Positions 1 to 7,371 of a DNA stretch of 64,000 nt are shown here, in pieces (the first letter of the stretch is position 1; each line of letters begins with the position of its first letter). Under the pieces are notes generated by a model. It was given only the letters and a program-made list of their open reading frames with translations. It made no database searches and had not been told where the DNA came from. Location: positions 39,712 through 103,711 of the forward strand of contig JAFWMH010000070.1 of NCBI GenBank assembly GCA_017510785.1, written 5' to 3'. This DNA is from Atopobiaceae bacterium (lineage in GTDB: Bacteria; Actinomycetota; Coriobacteriia; Coriobacteriales; Atopobiaceae). A program made the translations under genes and the position numbers.

Positions 1-123
1 GGGCTTGTTCTCCTTGATGACGCGCCTCAGCTCCTGATACGTGGGCTTGGGTAGGCGCTTGCGCATATCGGCATCGGTGAATACCAAGCTGCCGTACACT
101 TCCGAGACTTTGTCCTGTGTCAT
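1..123 (-). CDS. glnA: Type III glutamine synthetase, N-terminal part
   Basis: Forty-one codons read leftwards from an ATG at 123 and run off the window edge. The peptide starts MTQDKVSEVYGSLVF and continues with an MRKRLPKPTYQELRR-type stretch, which is the opening of GSIII (GlnN-type) glutamine synthetases. Those enzymes make glutamine from glutamate, ammonia and ATP as large homo-oligomers in the cytoplasm. An AGAAAGGA ribosome site lies about 10 bases upstream. The gene is divergent from polA and shares a 196-base gap with it. The catalytic domain is outside the window, so the identification rests on the N-terminal similarity only. Confidence 0.75.
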   Translation of the reverse strand, partial: MTQDKVSEVYGSLVFTDADMRKRLPKPTYQELRRVIKENKP

Positions 124-150
124 TATTGACGGTCCTTTCTGGAATCGCTA

Positions 151-181
151 CGGAAACAGGGTAAGGGAAACCATGTTTCCG
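151..181. promoter_or_regulatory. 8-bp inverted repeat in the glnA-polA gap
   Basis: CGGAAACA and TGTTTCCG form a perfect 8-bp inverted repeat around a 15-base centre. It lies 28 bases upstream of the glutamine synthetase start, so it would sit in that gene's promoter or leader. A nitrogen-control operator is possible but is inference; no known consensus was recognised. Confidence 0.35.
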
Positions 182-260
182 TCGGGTAATATCACCGTTT
201 CCCCATTTCGTTTTGGGATGTGCGGCGCCACATTCTCCCAAGGAGTTTGTTCCACGTACG

Positions 261-289
261 TCGACAGCGGTTCGCACCTACGGTAGAAT
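261..289 (+). promoter_or_regulatory. Probable sigma-70-type promoter of polA
   Basis: TCGACA (261-266) and TAGAAT (284-289) are separated by 17 bases, close to the consensus -35 and -10 boxes. The -10 box ends 30 bases before the polA start codon. A TAGAAT box also occurs ahead of feoAB (24263) and the ROK kinase (26795), suggesting a common housekeeping -10 form in this genome. Confidence 0.5.
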
Positions 290-319
290 CATGAGACTAC
301 GCCAATCGAGGAGGTACCC

Positions 320-3016
320 ATGGCAGACGAGAGACGCACCATTGCGGTTATCGACGGCAATTCGCTTATGCACCGCGCATTCCACGCCATCCGACAGCCC
401 ATGAGCGCGCCGGACGGTCGGGCAACCAACGCGCTGTTCGGCTTCTTTAACATGTTTATTAAGCTTGTGGAGTCGTTTGCGCCCGATGGTATTATCTGCG
501 CCTTCGACAAAGGCAAGCCGGTTGTGCGTATGGAGATGCTTCCGCAGTACAAGGCTCAGCGTCCGCACATGGACGACGCGCTACGCGAGCAGTTCCCCAT
601 GGTTAAGGACCTGCTGCGCTCGCTCGACGTGCCCGTGGTTGAGCTCGAGGGCTGGGAAGGCGACGACATCTTGGGCACCCTTGCACGTCGCGGCGAGAAA
701 GCCGGCTACGACATGTACCTCTTTACGGGCGACCGCGACATGTACCAGCTCTCTACCGAGCACGTCCGCATCGTGAGCACCAAGAAGGGCGTTTCCGACG
801 TGCAGATAATGACGCCCGAAACGGTGGCGGACCTGTATCATGGCATAACGCCCGAACTTGTTCCCGACTTCTACGGGCTTAAGGGCGACTCGTCCGATAA
901 CATCCCCGGGGTGCCGGGCATCGGCCCGAAGCGTGCGTCCGACCTTATTTGCAAGTATGGGTCGCTCGACGAAGTGATTGCGCATGCGGATGAGGTAAAG
1001 GGCAAGATGGGAGAGAACCTTCGTGCGCACGTGGAGGATGCCTTGCTCAGTCGCAAGGTGGCCATCATTCGCACCGATGCGCCCATCGAGCTCGATTTGG
1101 ATGACGCACGGTTCCCCACGTTCGACACGCAGGAGGCAGCGCGTGCGTTTTCGGCCCTGGGGTTTACGGGCATGACGCAGCGCATCGTGCGGTTGGGGGG
1201 CGGCATGGGTGCGGCGGCGAAGGAAGGGGCCGCGGAAGGCCCGGCCGCGCTCGAAGTGGGCGAGGTGCTGACGGGCGACGCGGCGCTCGCAAGCTTCGTG
1301 GAGGTGCTCGGCGCGGACGAATGGGTTGGCGTGGCGGTGCAGCACGAAGGCGCGACGTCGGGCAAGGCCCAGCTTGCGCTGGACCTGAGTGCCGAGCAGG
1401 AGCAACTCGTGTTGTGGGTTTCGCGCGAGAAGGCGATGCTCAGCATCGAGGGTGCGGCGGCGAGGGCTGCTGTGGCCCAACTCGTTCGGGACGGGCGTAT
1501 GGTTTCGGCGGACGTAAAAGCGGTGCTGCACGAGGTGTGTCCTCTTGATTCGTCGGAGGAGGCGCTTGTCGAGGCGGCTGAGCTTGCGGCCGAGCGCGTG
1601 TTCGATGTTGCCGTTGCCGAGTACCTGCTCGACTCCGATCGCTCGTCGTACGACGTGTGCGACATGGTAAAGCGCATGGCGAGCGTAACCGTTCCCGAGC
1701 CCACGGACGAGGTGCCGCGCGAGGCGCTCGAGGCGGCTTGTGCGCGGGTTGTGAGGCCGGAGCTGCTCAAGCGGCTGGAGGATGACGGATCGCTCGCCCT
1801 GTTCCACCATGTGGAGATGCCGCTCGTTGCCGTGCTTGCCCAAATGGAGCGGACGGGGCTTGCGGCCGACGCGAACAAGCTGGGCGAGCAGTCGGCCGAG
1901 CTTGGCGTCGAGATTGCCGAAATGGTCACGCGCATTCACGAGACGGCAGGCGAGGAGTTCAACATCGACTCGCCCATGCAGCTCTCGCACGTGCTCTTTG
2001 ACGTGCTTAAGCTGCCGACGGCCGGCCTCAAGAAGACGCGTCGTGGCTACTATTCCACCAATGCAAAGGTTTTGTCTGATCTCGCGCAAGATAACGAGCT
2101 TGTGGCGGATGTGCTCGACTACCGGGAGCGTGCGAAGATAAAATCGACGTATCTCGACGCGCTGCCTGCGTTGATTCGCGGCGACGGGCGCATCCACACC
2201 ACGTTTAACCAAACGGTGGCGGCTACGGGGCGGCTTTCGAGCTCCGACCCCAACCTGCAAAACATTCCCACGCGATCCGAGCTTGGCCATCGTGTGCGTA
2301 CGGCGTTTACGGTGCCCGAGGGCAGTGTGTTCCTTGCCTGCGACTATTCGCAAATCGAGCTGCGTTTGCTCGCGCACCTCTCGGCAGACGAGCACTTGGT
2401 GAGGGCGTTTAACGAGGGCGAGGACTTTCACGCGGCTACGGCTGCGCGCACGTTTGACGTGCCCATCGAGGAGGTTACGCCGGCCCTGCGCAGTCGTGCG
2501 AAGGCGGTTAACTTTGGCATCGTGTACGGGCAACAGGCATATGGCCTCTCTACTTCGCTCAAAATCGGGCGCAAGGAGGCCCAGGCGATGATCGACCGCT
2601 ACTTCGAGGTGTATCCCGGCGTTCGGGAGTTCTTGGACGAGCAGGTTGCGTTTGCGCGGAAAAACGGGTATGTGAGCACGATGTATGGGCGCAAGCGTCA
2701 CATAAAGGACATCTCGTCGAGAAATTATCAAATGAGGGCGTTCGGCGAGCGCACGGCGATGAACCATCCCATGCAAGGAACGGCTGCCGACATCATAAAG
2801 ATTGCCATGATTCGCGTGGCGGAGCGACTGCGTGAGGAAGGCCTCGCGGCAAAACTCGTGCTGCAAATTCACGACGAATTGGACTTCGAGGTGCCCGTGG
2901 ACGAGGTCGAGACGCTGAGCGCACTCGTGCGCGAGACGATGGAGGGCGTATGCGAGCTTCGCGTGCCGCTCGTGGCCGACGTGAGCGTGGGCGCCAACTG
3001 GGCGGAGGCGAAGTAG
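320..3016 (+). CDS. polA: DNA polymerase I
   Basis: An 898-aa family A polymerase used for Okazaki fragment processing and repair synthesis. The N-terminal third is a 5'-3' exonuclease of FEN type ([24 protein letters not shown]). The middle third sits where the 3'-5' proofreading domain would be, but the expected DxE-type catalytic motif is absent (the region reads [10 protein letters not shown]), so proofreading is probably lost. The C-terminal half carries polymerase motif A ([15 protein letters not shown]), motif B ([15 protein letters not shown]) and motif C ([10 protein letters not shown]). The ATG has a GAGGAGG site 7 bases upstream. The rnhA start codon follows the stop directly, so the two are an operon. 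Confidence 0.97.
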   Translation: MADERRTIAVIDGNSLMHRAFHAIRQPMSAPDGRATNALFGFFNMFIKLVESFAPDGIICAFDKGKPVVRMEMLPQYKAQRPHMDDALREQFPMVKDLLRSLDVPVVELEGWEGDDILGTLARRGEKAGYDMYLFTGDRDMYQLSTEHVRIVSTKKGVSDVQIMTPETVADLYHGITPELVPDFYGLKGDSSDNIPGVPGIGPKRASDLICKYGSLDEVIAHADEVKGKMGENLRAHVEDALLSRKVAIIRTDAPIELDLDDARFPTFDTQEAARAFSALGFTGMTQRIVRLGGGMGAAAKEGAAEGPAALEVGEVLTGDAALASFVEVLGADEWVGVAVQHEGATSGKAQLALDLSAEQEQLVLWVSREKAMLSIEGAAARAAVAQLVRDGRMVSADVKAVLHEVCPLDSSEEALVEAAELAAERVFDVAVAEYLLDSDRSSYDVCDMVKRMASVTVPEPTDEVPREALEAACARVVRPELLKRLEDDGSLALFHHVEMPLVAVLAQMERTGLAADANKLGEQSAELGVEIAEMVTRIHETAGEEFNIDSPMQLSHVLFDVLKLPTAGLKKTRRGYYSTNAKVLSDLAQDNELVADVLDYRERAKIKSTYLDALPALIRGDGRIHTTFNQTVAATGRLSSSDPNLQNIPTRSELGHRVRTAFTVPEGSVFLACDYSQIELRLLAHLSADEHLVRAFNEGEDFHAATAARTFDVPIEEVTPALRSRAKAVNFGIVYGQQAYGLSTSLKIGRKEAQAMIDRYFEVYPGVREFLDEQVAFARKNGYVSTMYGRKRHIKDISSRNYQMRAFGERTAMNHPMQGTAADIIKIAMIRVAERLREEGLAAKLVLQIHDELDFEVPVDEVETLSALVRETMEGVCELRVPLVADVSVGANWAEAK

Positions 3017-3017
3017 C

Positions 3018-3515
3018 GTGGCAGATAAGCTCATGCATGTGGTGGTGTACACGGATGGCTCGTCGCGTGGCAATCCCGGGCGTGGTGGATACGGCGCGGT
3101 GCTCTCGTACACAGGTCCGGACGGGGTAGAGCATCGACGAGAGCTCGCGGCAGGTTACAAGCGCACGACGAACAATCGCATGGAGCTGCTCGGGGTCATT
3201 ACAGCGCTCGAGGCGCTCAAGTGGCCCTGCGAGGTTGAGCTGCACTCCGACTCACAGTACGTGGTGAACGCGTTCAACCAGCATTGGGTGGACGGTTGGC
3301 AGCGCAAGGGTTGGAAGACGGCCAACAAGCAGCCGGTGAAGAATCCCGACCTATGGCGTCGTTTGCTCGCTGCGATGGAGCCCCACCGTGTGACGTGGCT
3401 GTGGGTGAAGGGCCATGCTGGCCACGAGCTCAACGAGCGTGCGGACGAGCTGGCCACACGTGCGGCCGACGGGCTGGAAGGGGAGCTGTTGGAAGACGAG
3501 GATTACAGACGCTGA
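3018..3515 (+). CDS. rnhA: Ribonuclease HI
   Basis: A 165-aa RNase H1 that cuts the RNA strand of RNA-DNA hybrids, working with polA in primer removal. The fold core is visible: [13 protein letters not shown] holds the first catalytic Asp, [16 protein letters not shown] the Glu, [11 protein letters not shown] the second Asp, and [17 protein letters not shown] the histidine loop and last Asp. The GTG start at 3018 is preceded by GGAGG at 3003-3007 inside the polA end; an internal ATG at 3033 is an alternative. Only one base separates it from the polA stop, indicating translational coupling. Confidence 0.95.
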   Translation: MADKLMHVVVYTDGSSRGNPGRGGYGAVLSYTGPDGVEHRRELAAGYKRTTNNRMELLGVITALEALKWPCEVELHSDSQYVVNAFNQHWVDGWQRKGWKTANKQPVKNPDLWRRLLAAMEPHRVTWLWVKGHAGHELNERADELATRAADGLEGELLEDEDYRR

Positions 3516-3566
3516 GTTTTTGATGCTCGCGAGTCTCGGTGGACGCCGGCCTCTCCTAGACGAGTC

Positions 3567-3595
3567 GAGTGCCCCGGGCGTAGCTCGGGGCACAA
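3567..3595 (+). terminator. Hairpin after rnhA
   Basis: GTGCCCCG (3569-3576) pairs with CGGGGCAC (3586-3593), a GC-rich stem 54 bases after the rnhA stop. There is no clear T run behind it, so intrinsic termination is plausible but not certain. Confidence 0.45.
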
Positions 3596-3694
3596 CGATT
3601 AAACAAGTGAGGGAATCCCGTCAACGGTGGGGCCATGCGTCATAGACGGTCGTTGCCGCGCCTGTCTGTGACGCCGCGCGCGGCGGTTTGGTCG

Positions 3695-3786
3695 CGGCTG
3701 GGGCCTATCGGCTGGGCTGACCGGTCGGGTATATCGGCCGGGCATACCGGATGGGCCTACCGGACGGGCTTACCGGACGGGCCGTC
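3695..3786. repeat. 13-bp tandem repeat array, about seven units
   Basis: Units of the form CGGACGGGCTTAC follow each other head to tail: 3709-3721, 3722-3734, 3735-3747, 3748-3760, 3761-3773 and 3774-3786, with a 14-base first unit at 3695-3708. CGG and GGG positions are constant and the ends vary. The period is not a multiple of three over a sustained frame with a ribosome site, so it is not taken as coding. Confidence 0.7.
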
Positions 3787-3814
3787 GGCCGCGTCGCGTT
3801 CAGCATCGTTTCAG

Positions 3815-3909
3815 TGTGTACAATTTCATGGATGGAAAAACGGCTCAGTGTACAATTCGGAGACAAAACCGTACACTCGGGGCTTTTTTCGTACAGGAAA
3901 TTGTACACA
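3815..3909. repeat. Inverted-repeat element with four GTACA motifs
   Basis: TGTGTACAATTTC (3815-3827) and GAAATTGTACACA (3897-3909) are a perfect 13-bp inverted repeat 69 bases apart. Nested inside are AGTGTAC (3847-3853) and GTACACT (3871-3877), plus a further GTACA at 3891. The part at 3871-3890 (GTACACTCGGGGCTTTTTT) could double as a terminator. It could be a small mobile palindrome or a bidirectional terminator between the convergent genes. Confidence 0.6.
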
Positions 3910-4020
3910 TTGAAGCTTTTATGCCCGCAGATGATGCGAAGAGGCCCGAGCACATTGCCTGAGGTCGGATTCCAGCGTCACGGGCAAGAGCCTGCAGTCC
4001 GTTTTTTGCCGAGCTGCCCT

Positions 4021-4136
4021 TGATTGTAGCTATTCTTCGAGAACAGGCCGAGCGACACATAACAACCATTCGTTACTTTGATTGTGGCTATTCTCTGGGG
4101 ACAGGCCGAGCGATACATGGCAACCATTCGTCACTT
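4021..4136. repeat. 58-bp tandem duplication
   Basis: Bases 4021-4078 and 4079-4136 are two copies of one 58-bp unit. Shared blocks include TGATTGT, GCTATTCT, ACAGGCCGAGCGA, ACATNNCAACCATTCGT and ACTT. The second copy covers the tadA stop codon and its final Lys codons, so the duplication probably arose from the tadA 3' end outward. Confidence 0.75.
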
Positions 4137-4811
4137 TTTCTTACGGCGTGCGCGAAAGAACTGACGGAGTTCGTTGGCGCAATCGTCAACAAGTACGCCT
4201 GGCGTTACCTCGAACTCGTGGTTGAGCCGAGGGTCGTGGCTCACGTCATAAAGGGTGCCAAGTGCGCCACCCTTGGGGTCGGAGGCGCCGAAGACGCATC
4301 GGTCGATGCGGGCATTCACCATGAGGCCTGCGCACATGAGGCATGGTTCCAACGTAACGTAAACGGTGCATCCGGTGAGGCGCCAACGCTCCAGATTGCG
4401 GGCGGCTTCGAGCATAGCGCGAAACTCCGCATGGGCGCTGGGGTCGGCATCGCCTTCGCGCCTATTGTGGGCACGCGCCACAACTTCTCCGTCGCACACA
4501 ACGATTGCGCCGCAAGGTACTTCGCCCTCCTCGGCGGCGGCGCGTGCCTCATCGAGGGCCATGCGCATGAACTGTTCGTCGAGGGCTTGCTGCCCTTGTA
4601 GCGCTGGCTGCCCTTGTTGCGTTGGCTGTGACGGCATAAATGGTTGTTCTTCTGATGGCTCACGGCATTCAGGTCCTCGCTGCCCGTCCGGCTCATGCAG
4701 TTCCCGGTGTTCTTCCACTCCCTGATTGCCTTGCCGCCCGTCCGGCTTCGGTTGGTCGGAGCGTTCGCATGACTGAAGAGGCTCTTGTCTGCGCTCTGGT
4801 TGCACTTGCAT
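4131..4811 (-). CDS. tadA: tRNA-specific adenosine deaminase
   Basis: The C-terminal 150 residues are a TadA deaminase, which converts A34 to inosine in tRNA-Arg. Visible motifs are the zinc-binding HAEFRAML (His plus catalytic Glu) and TLEPCLMCAG (two zinc Cys), and the family-typical FGASDPKGGALG. The chosen ATG at 4811 has AGAGGA about 8 bases upstream and gives 226 aa. That leaves a Gln/Glu/Pro-rich N-terminal extension of about 75 residues before the deaminase fold; a shorter start at 4637 would remove most of it but has a poor ribosome site. It is divergent from the RelB/PIN-like gene. The basic RRKKK tail ends inside a 58-bp repeat. Confidence 0.9.
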   Translation of the reverse strand: MQVQPERRQEPLQSCERSDQPKPDGRQGNQGVEEHRELHEPDGQRGPECREPSEEQPFMPSQPTQQGQPALQGQQALDEQFMRMALDEARAAAEEGEVPCGAIVVCDGEVVARAHNRREGDADPSAHAEFRAMLEAARNLERWRLTGCTVYVTLEPCLMCAGLMVNARIDRCVFGASDPKGGALGTLYDVSHDPRLNHEFEVTPGVLVDDCANELRQFFRARRKKK

Positions 4812-4843
4812 GAATTCCGTCCTCTGTAACGTGAGATATCGTG

Positions 4844-4883
4844 GTAGGATGTATAGTAGCAATGTAGGATGTATAGTATCAAT
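4844..4883. promoter_or_regulatory. Two tandem 20-bp repeats in the divergent tadA promoter region
   Basis: GTAGGATGTATAGTA followed by GCAAT or TCAAT occurs twice in a row (4844-4863, 4864-4883), midway between the divergent starts of tadA and the RelB/PIN-like gene. Each copy carries a TATAGT -10-like box. Paired, directly repeated sites next to an antitoxin-like gene suit an autoregulatory operator, but that is inference. Confidence 0.5.
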
Positions 4884-4922
4884 ACGGTCCGGTGCTGGAT
4901 CGTATTGTGGGACGGTGATTCA

Positions 4923-5552
4923 ATGACGACAATGGTATCTGCGCGTATTCCACTTTTGCTCAAACGTGAAGGCGATGCCACGCTTGCTCGCATGGGCGTA
5001 TCGCATACCGAGCTCATAAAGGCGGCGTATGAGTATGTGGTTACTGAAGGGAGGTTGCCAACCGTTGAGGTGAACACGCAGGAAAACCGTCCCATACGCT
5101 TGCTCCTTGGGAGCGACGTAATTCATAGAGTGACTGCGTGCTATGACCCTGATAGCGCGTCTCGAGATTCGTCGAACAAGCGCTTCGACGCGGACGTACG
5201 AAAGCTTTTCGTAATGGCGTCGTTTGGCGATGTAGAGCTTTGGGCATCGGCGTATGATTTGTGTGATGCTATGCAGCGCGATGTGCTGTACCAAGATGTT
5301 CTTGGCGTAATGCATGTGTGCGACTTTACATCTGGTCAACTTGCCGAGGCGGTTGATTTAGCGAATCAGGACTTCGACGTTGCGCTTGCAGCTGTTGTTG
5401 CGCGTTGCGTTGAAGCCGATGCCATTGTGACGTACAACGGTGAGTGCTTTGAGGGTTATGCGTGCGAGGTGTTTACGCCTGCCGATGTGGCGTTGCACAT
5501 GAGGGACATGCAGGGTCTTGAATTTGCGGAGGTTGCCTGCGTGCCAGATTGA
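4923..5552 (+). CDS. RelB-like antitoxin domain fused to a degenerate PIN-like domain
   Basis: A 209-aa protein. Residues 1-48 look like a RelB/DinJ ribbon-helix-helix antitoxin (a beta strand VSARIPLLLK, then helices, ending EGRLP). Residues about 57-195 follow the pattern of VapC-type PIN nucleases, most clearly VELWASAYDLCDAM, the DFDVALAAVVA helix, ADAIVTYNGECFEGY and VFTPADVA. Normally antitoxin and toxin are separate proteins. Catalytic positions look damaged: the expected first DTN reads GSD and the third acidic position is Val. The ATG at 4923 is preferred over upstream codons because it matches the usual antitoxin start. It may be an inactive regulator that evolved from a toxin-antitoxin pair. 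No separate partner gene is adjacent. Confidence 0.65.
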   Translation: MTTMVSARIPLLLKREGDATLARMGVSHTELIKAAYEYVVTEGRLPTVEVNTQENRPIRLLLGSDVIHRVTACYDPDSASRDSSNKRFDADVRKLFVMASFGDVELWASAYDLCDAMQRDVLYQDVLGVMHVCDFTSGQLAEAVDLANQDFDVALAAVVARCVEADAIVTYNGECFEGYACEVFTPADVALHMRDMQGLEFAEVACVPD

Positions 5553-5570
5553 CATCCATTGCTGGGTTAT

Positions 5571-5702
5571 GGGTGTCGTTTGGGACGTTTTGGCGACGCG
5601 AACGCTGCGTAAATGGCACGTTTGGCACCCAACGTTGGTAATGGGTGTCATTTGGTACGTTTGCGGCCCCCAGGCACCGGGCAAACGGCACATTTGGCAC
5701 CC
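5571..5702. repeat. Two 60-bp palindromic units with 72-bp period
   Basis: Units at 5571-5630 and 5643-5702 both begin GGGTGTC[GA]TTTGG and end CA[CT]TTGGCACCC-like sequence (right ends GTTTGGCACCC and ATTTGGCACCC). The two ends of each unit are partly complementary (12-14 of 20 bases), so each unit can fold. They fill most of the 238-base gap between convergent genes. No coding potential was seen. Confidence 0.6.
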
Positions 5703-5790
5703 ATTGTCGGATGGTCGGGGCCGGGCTTTTGTCTCATCCACTTGAAATCTTCAAACCGAAGAATTGGAGTCCACGATTGACCGAATGTTC

Positions 5791-7200
5791 CTACACGACT
5801 TGGAACACGAAGAAGTCCAAGTAATGACTTTGTGGGAAGCCCCACAAAATGGGGTGGTCGGGAGCCTGCTGGCGTTCCTCAACCTGCTTGAGCTGGCGGT
5901 TCGTTCCGTGCGCTGCTTCGGCAATGGCCTGTGCGAGCAGGTCGCGCGTCATGTGTTGAGAACAGCTGCACGTAGCGAGGTATCCGCCACGTGGAAGTAT
6001 GCGCAGTGCGGCGGCGTTAAGCTCCCTGTATCCGCGGAGCGCGCTTCGGACCGTGCGATTGCTTTTGGTAAAGGCTGGTGGATCGAGCACGATGAGGTCG
6101 AACGGTCCGCCCTCTTCACGAAGCCTGCCCCTATCGCGCAGTGTGGGCAAATAGTCCATGACGTCGGCTTTTGTTACGGAAAGCCGACTGCGCATGTTGG
6201 CAAAAGCGTTAAGTTCGGCGTTCTCGCGCACCAGGTCGAGTGCAGTTTGGCTCACATCTACGCAACGCACGAAGTCGGCGCCACCCGCGAGTGCGTTAAG
6301 TCCAAATGGCCCCACATGACAAAAGCAATCCAGCACGCGGCGCCCTTGGGCCAGCTCACGCACGGCACGGCGATTATACTTTTGATCCAAGAAGAAGCCG
6401 GTCTTCTGGCTATTGACAATATCGAGTCGGTAGCGAATGCCGTTTTCTCGTACGACGATGCGGGTGGGATAGTCACCATTAGGGTTGCTACTGGAGCTTT
6501 TGTCTGCGGACTCTTGCACCTTGTGCGTCGGCAATCGTTTCGATGCCGCCTTGTCGGTGCTGGCGTTTTTGTTTGCGGAATCTCCCACCAGTTGCTGTGT
6601 GGTTTTGTCGGCATGTGCGCCAAGGCCTTCCCACCAGCCCTTATAGCGATCGAGTCCCTCCTTTGCACGCACCTCGCCGTCGTTTCGCTCGTAAATGGCG
6701 CGCACGTTGTGGCCGGTCGCGACGAGCGTTTTGACGAGCAGGAGATAGAGCATCTCACGAAGCCGCTCCATGCCCACTGTGCCAATTTGCGAAACGAGCA
6801 CGTCCTCGTACTTGTCTACAACAAGACCCGGGATTCCGTCGGCCTCGGAGAACACTACGCGACAACAGGTGAGGTCGCTTTCGCACTCTGGCATGCTGCG
6901 GCCTTCCATCGTGGCAAGTCGGTGGTTCCACGCCCATGCGATGCGACGCTCCCAAAACGCCTCGTCGATGTGGTCGTTGGCGTTGCGCGAAAGGATGCGC
7001 GCACGAATGGTGCTGTTATGCGAAATGAGCGCTGCGCCCTGCCACGTTCCGTTTTCCTCGAACACGTCAACAACGCCGCCGTTTTCCACGGCGTCGGCGT
7101 CGAGCACCTCGCTTGCGAACACCCACGGATGTCCGGCGGCAAGTGAACGCGCCGCCTTGCGCGATACGGTGACGCGCGGATAAGGACGTGCTTGTTTCAT
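5791..7200 (-). CDS. rlmI: RlmI-type 23S rRNA cytosine-C5 methyltransferase
   Basis: A 469-aa class I SAM-dependent methyltransferase of the RlmI/YccW family, which in other bacteria methylates C1962 of 23S rRNA. Residues 1-75 form the N-terminal PUA-like RNA-binding domain (SLAAGHPWVFASEV). The catalytic region shows KTGFFLDQKYNR, the SAM loop VLDCFCHVGPFG, VLDPPAF and the catalytic CSCS motif. Between the central domain and the methylase is a 50-residue polar insertion (about 205-255, rich in Lys, Ser, Asn, Asp). GAAAGGA lies 6 bases before the ATG. It follows the helicase gene on the same strand after 144 bases. The exact rRNA site modified is inferred from family membership. Confidence 0.85.
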   Translation of the reverse strand: MKQARPYPRVTVSRKAARSLAAGHPWVFASEVLDADAVENGGVVDVFEENGTWQGAALISHNSTIRARILSRNANDHIDEAFWERRIAWAWNHRLATMEGRSMPECESDLTCCRVVFSEADGIPGLVVDKYEDVLVSQIGTVGMERLREMLYLLLVKTLVATGHNVRAIYERNDGEVRAKEGLDRYKGWWEGLGAHADKTTQQLVGDSANKNASTDKAASKRLPTHKVQESADKSSSSNPNGDYPTRIVVRENGIRYRLDIVNSQKTGFFLDQKYNRRAVRELAQGRRVLDCFCHVGPFGLNALAGGADFVRCVDVSQTALDLVRENAELNAFANMRSRLSVTKADVMDYLPTLRDRGRLREEGGPFDLIVLDPPAFTKSNRTVRSALRGYRELNAAALRILPRGGYLATCSCSQHMTRDLLAQAIAEAAHGTNRQLKQVEERQQAPDHPILWGFPQSHYLDFFVFQVV

Positions 7201-7279
7201 GGTGTTCCTTTCGCTGATTCAGTCCGTTGGTGCCCGCGCACGACGATAGGTGTCGTCCGCCGTGCCACACGCAATGTTA

Positions 7280-7371
7280 GTGGTGCTGCCCGTACAAGCC
7301 GCGACGGGGCGTCCGTCGACGATCGCTACTGGGGAGGGCGCATGCTAGTAGTGCCGCCCGTACAAGCCGCG
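7280..7371. repeat. Duplicated helicase C-terminal coding segment
   Basis: The bases encoding the last residues of the helicase (RGLYGRHY, 7348-7371) reappear just downstream of its stop at 7280-7303, where the other frame would encode RGLYGQHH. The copies share GCCCGTACAAGCCGCG. The downstream copy ends in its own stop at 7277 but lies out of frame with the helicase. It looks like a local duplication, or a frameshifted older C-terminus. Confidence 0.55.

Larger units (their letters stand above)
3516..4130. other. Gene-free stretch rich in repeats
   Basis: This 615-base gap between the convergent ends of rnhA and tadA has no credible gene. It holds a hairpin at 3567-3595, about seven copies of a 13-bp repeat, a 95-base inverted-repeat element at 3815-3909, and a 58-bp tandem duplication that runs into the last codons of tadA. 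Each is listed separately. Confidence 0.7.

Noticed and set aside
581..3112. Very long open frame antisense to polA and rnhA
   Set aside because: It is a by-product of high G+C and codon bias in polA. It has no ribosome site and its protein is Arg/His/Leu-rich with no domain.
4020..4601. Plus-strand open frame over tadA
   Set aside because: It is the complement of the TadA catalytic domain and starts within a tandem repeat.
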